Below are positions 63,912-64,000 of a stretch of 64,000 nt of DNA, piece by piece. This DNA comes from Alistipes sp. UBA934 (lineage in GTDB: Bacteria; Bacteroidota; Bacteroidia; Bacteroidales; Rikenellaceae): NCBI GenBank assembly GCA_002293535.1, contig DBDK01000005.1, forward strand, positions 1-64,000, given 5' to 3'. Both the position numbers and the translations under genes were made by a program. Numbering within the stretch: position 1 is the stretch's first letter; each line of letters opens with the position of its first letter. A model generated the notes under the pieces. It did no database searches. It was not told the DNA's origin and was given only the letters and a program-made list of their open reading frames with translations.

Positions 63912-64000
63912 GTGCGGGTTTTTAACGATCTGAAGGCGCTGAAAGCGAAGGGAGCATTACCTCGATTTCGTGCGCCGGTGGTAACGGTGGGTTCGTTCGA
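63912..64000 (+). CDS. ribF: Bifunctional riboflavin kinase/FMN adenylyltransferase, start only
   Basis: A GTG at 63912 follows a strong Shine-Dalgarno-like AAGGAGGGG (63896-63903), unusual for this genome. A TAA at 63894 closes the frame upstream and no ATG exists before the window ends. The 29 visible codons read RVFNDLKALKAKG, then PVVTVGSFD, the RibF N-terminus before the GVHRGH motif. Makes FMN and FAD. The rest lies outside the window. Confidence 0.8.
   Translation, partial: MRVFNDLKALKAKGALPRFRAPVVTVGSF

Overview
The window is bacterial chromosome from a member of the Bacteroidota, most likely order Bacteroidales. The evidence is the Mfa-type fimbrial lipoproteins, a TamL-type Omp85 lipoprotein, several promoters with the TAnnTTTG -7 box, few Shine-Dalgarno sites, and a Bacteroidetes-style contractile injection cluster. 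I cannot name the genus from sequence alone. I see no insertion sequence, CRISPR array, integrase or rRNA operon. Genes are packed tightly, and many neighbours share 1 or 4 bases (TGATG, ATGA).

Left edge (1-1511): a two-gene minus-strand unit encodes a secreted transglutaminase-like protein, followed by a signal peptide joined almost directly to an RHS-core motif. The second gene runs off the window and looks like a small polymorphic-toxin carrier. From 1657 to 3802 there is a DUF3795 protein, a Pr6Pr-type membrane protein, a detached PAAR spike-tip gene and a divergent Fpg/Nei-like protein. Two nearly identical divergent promoter cores lie in this stretch.

Contractile injection system (3.8-18.6 kb, minus strand): read in transcription order, the genes are a membrane-anchored AraC-type regulator, a DUF4255 (Pvc16/Afp16-like) protein, an unknown protein, the sheath, two tube proteins, a LysM hub protein, a gp27/gp5-like spike, a gp25-like protein, a BaseplateJ-like protein of 1006 residues, a fibre-like protein, a second baseplate protein, an AAA+ ATPase, and a coupled membrane protein. 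PAAR lies just downstream. I see no obvious tape-measure protein and no DUF4157-type effector.

18.7-31.1 kb (minus strand): a glycan operon encodes a giant protein (tandem beta-helix, propeller and GH18 chitinase), a ThuA-like protein and a GH20 hexosaminidase lipoprotein. Upstream of it is a fimbrial operon of Mfa1-like major subunit, Mfa2/FimB-like anchor, and an 800-residue fimbrial lipoprotein with an unusual C-terminal extension.

31.2-64 kb is mostly housekeeping: a radical-SAM/DUF4130 DNA-metabolism pair; an ECF sigma, small membrane protein and DUF4252 cassette; a nitrilase; thrB-thrC; nfnA-nfnB with a DUF1573 gene; tRNA-Asn; cysK with a PerM-type protein; a Rel with a degenerate hydrolase site coupled to mqnB-mqnD; rnpB RNA next to rpmH; a glycosyltransferase, ECF sigma and rsmG; tgt-lptG; lysS-lpxI-lpxB-tpiA; lpd-rpiB with a hydrolase; tamL; a HAD phosphatase; a DUF2807 lipoprotein; and the start of ribF.

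The most notable items are the compact injection system with its tethered regulator and its neighbouring RHS cassette, the beta-helix/GH18 protein with GH20 and ThuA partners, the lpxI-lpxB pair, the Rel lacking hydrolase residues, the Tgt without zinc cysteines, the Fpg homologue without its catalytic residues, and three terminator-like hairpins that sit immediately in front of the next gene.
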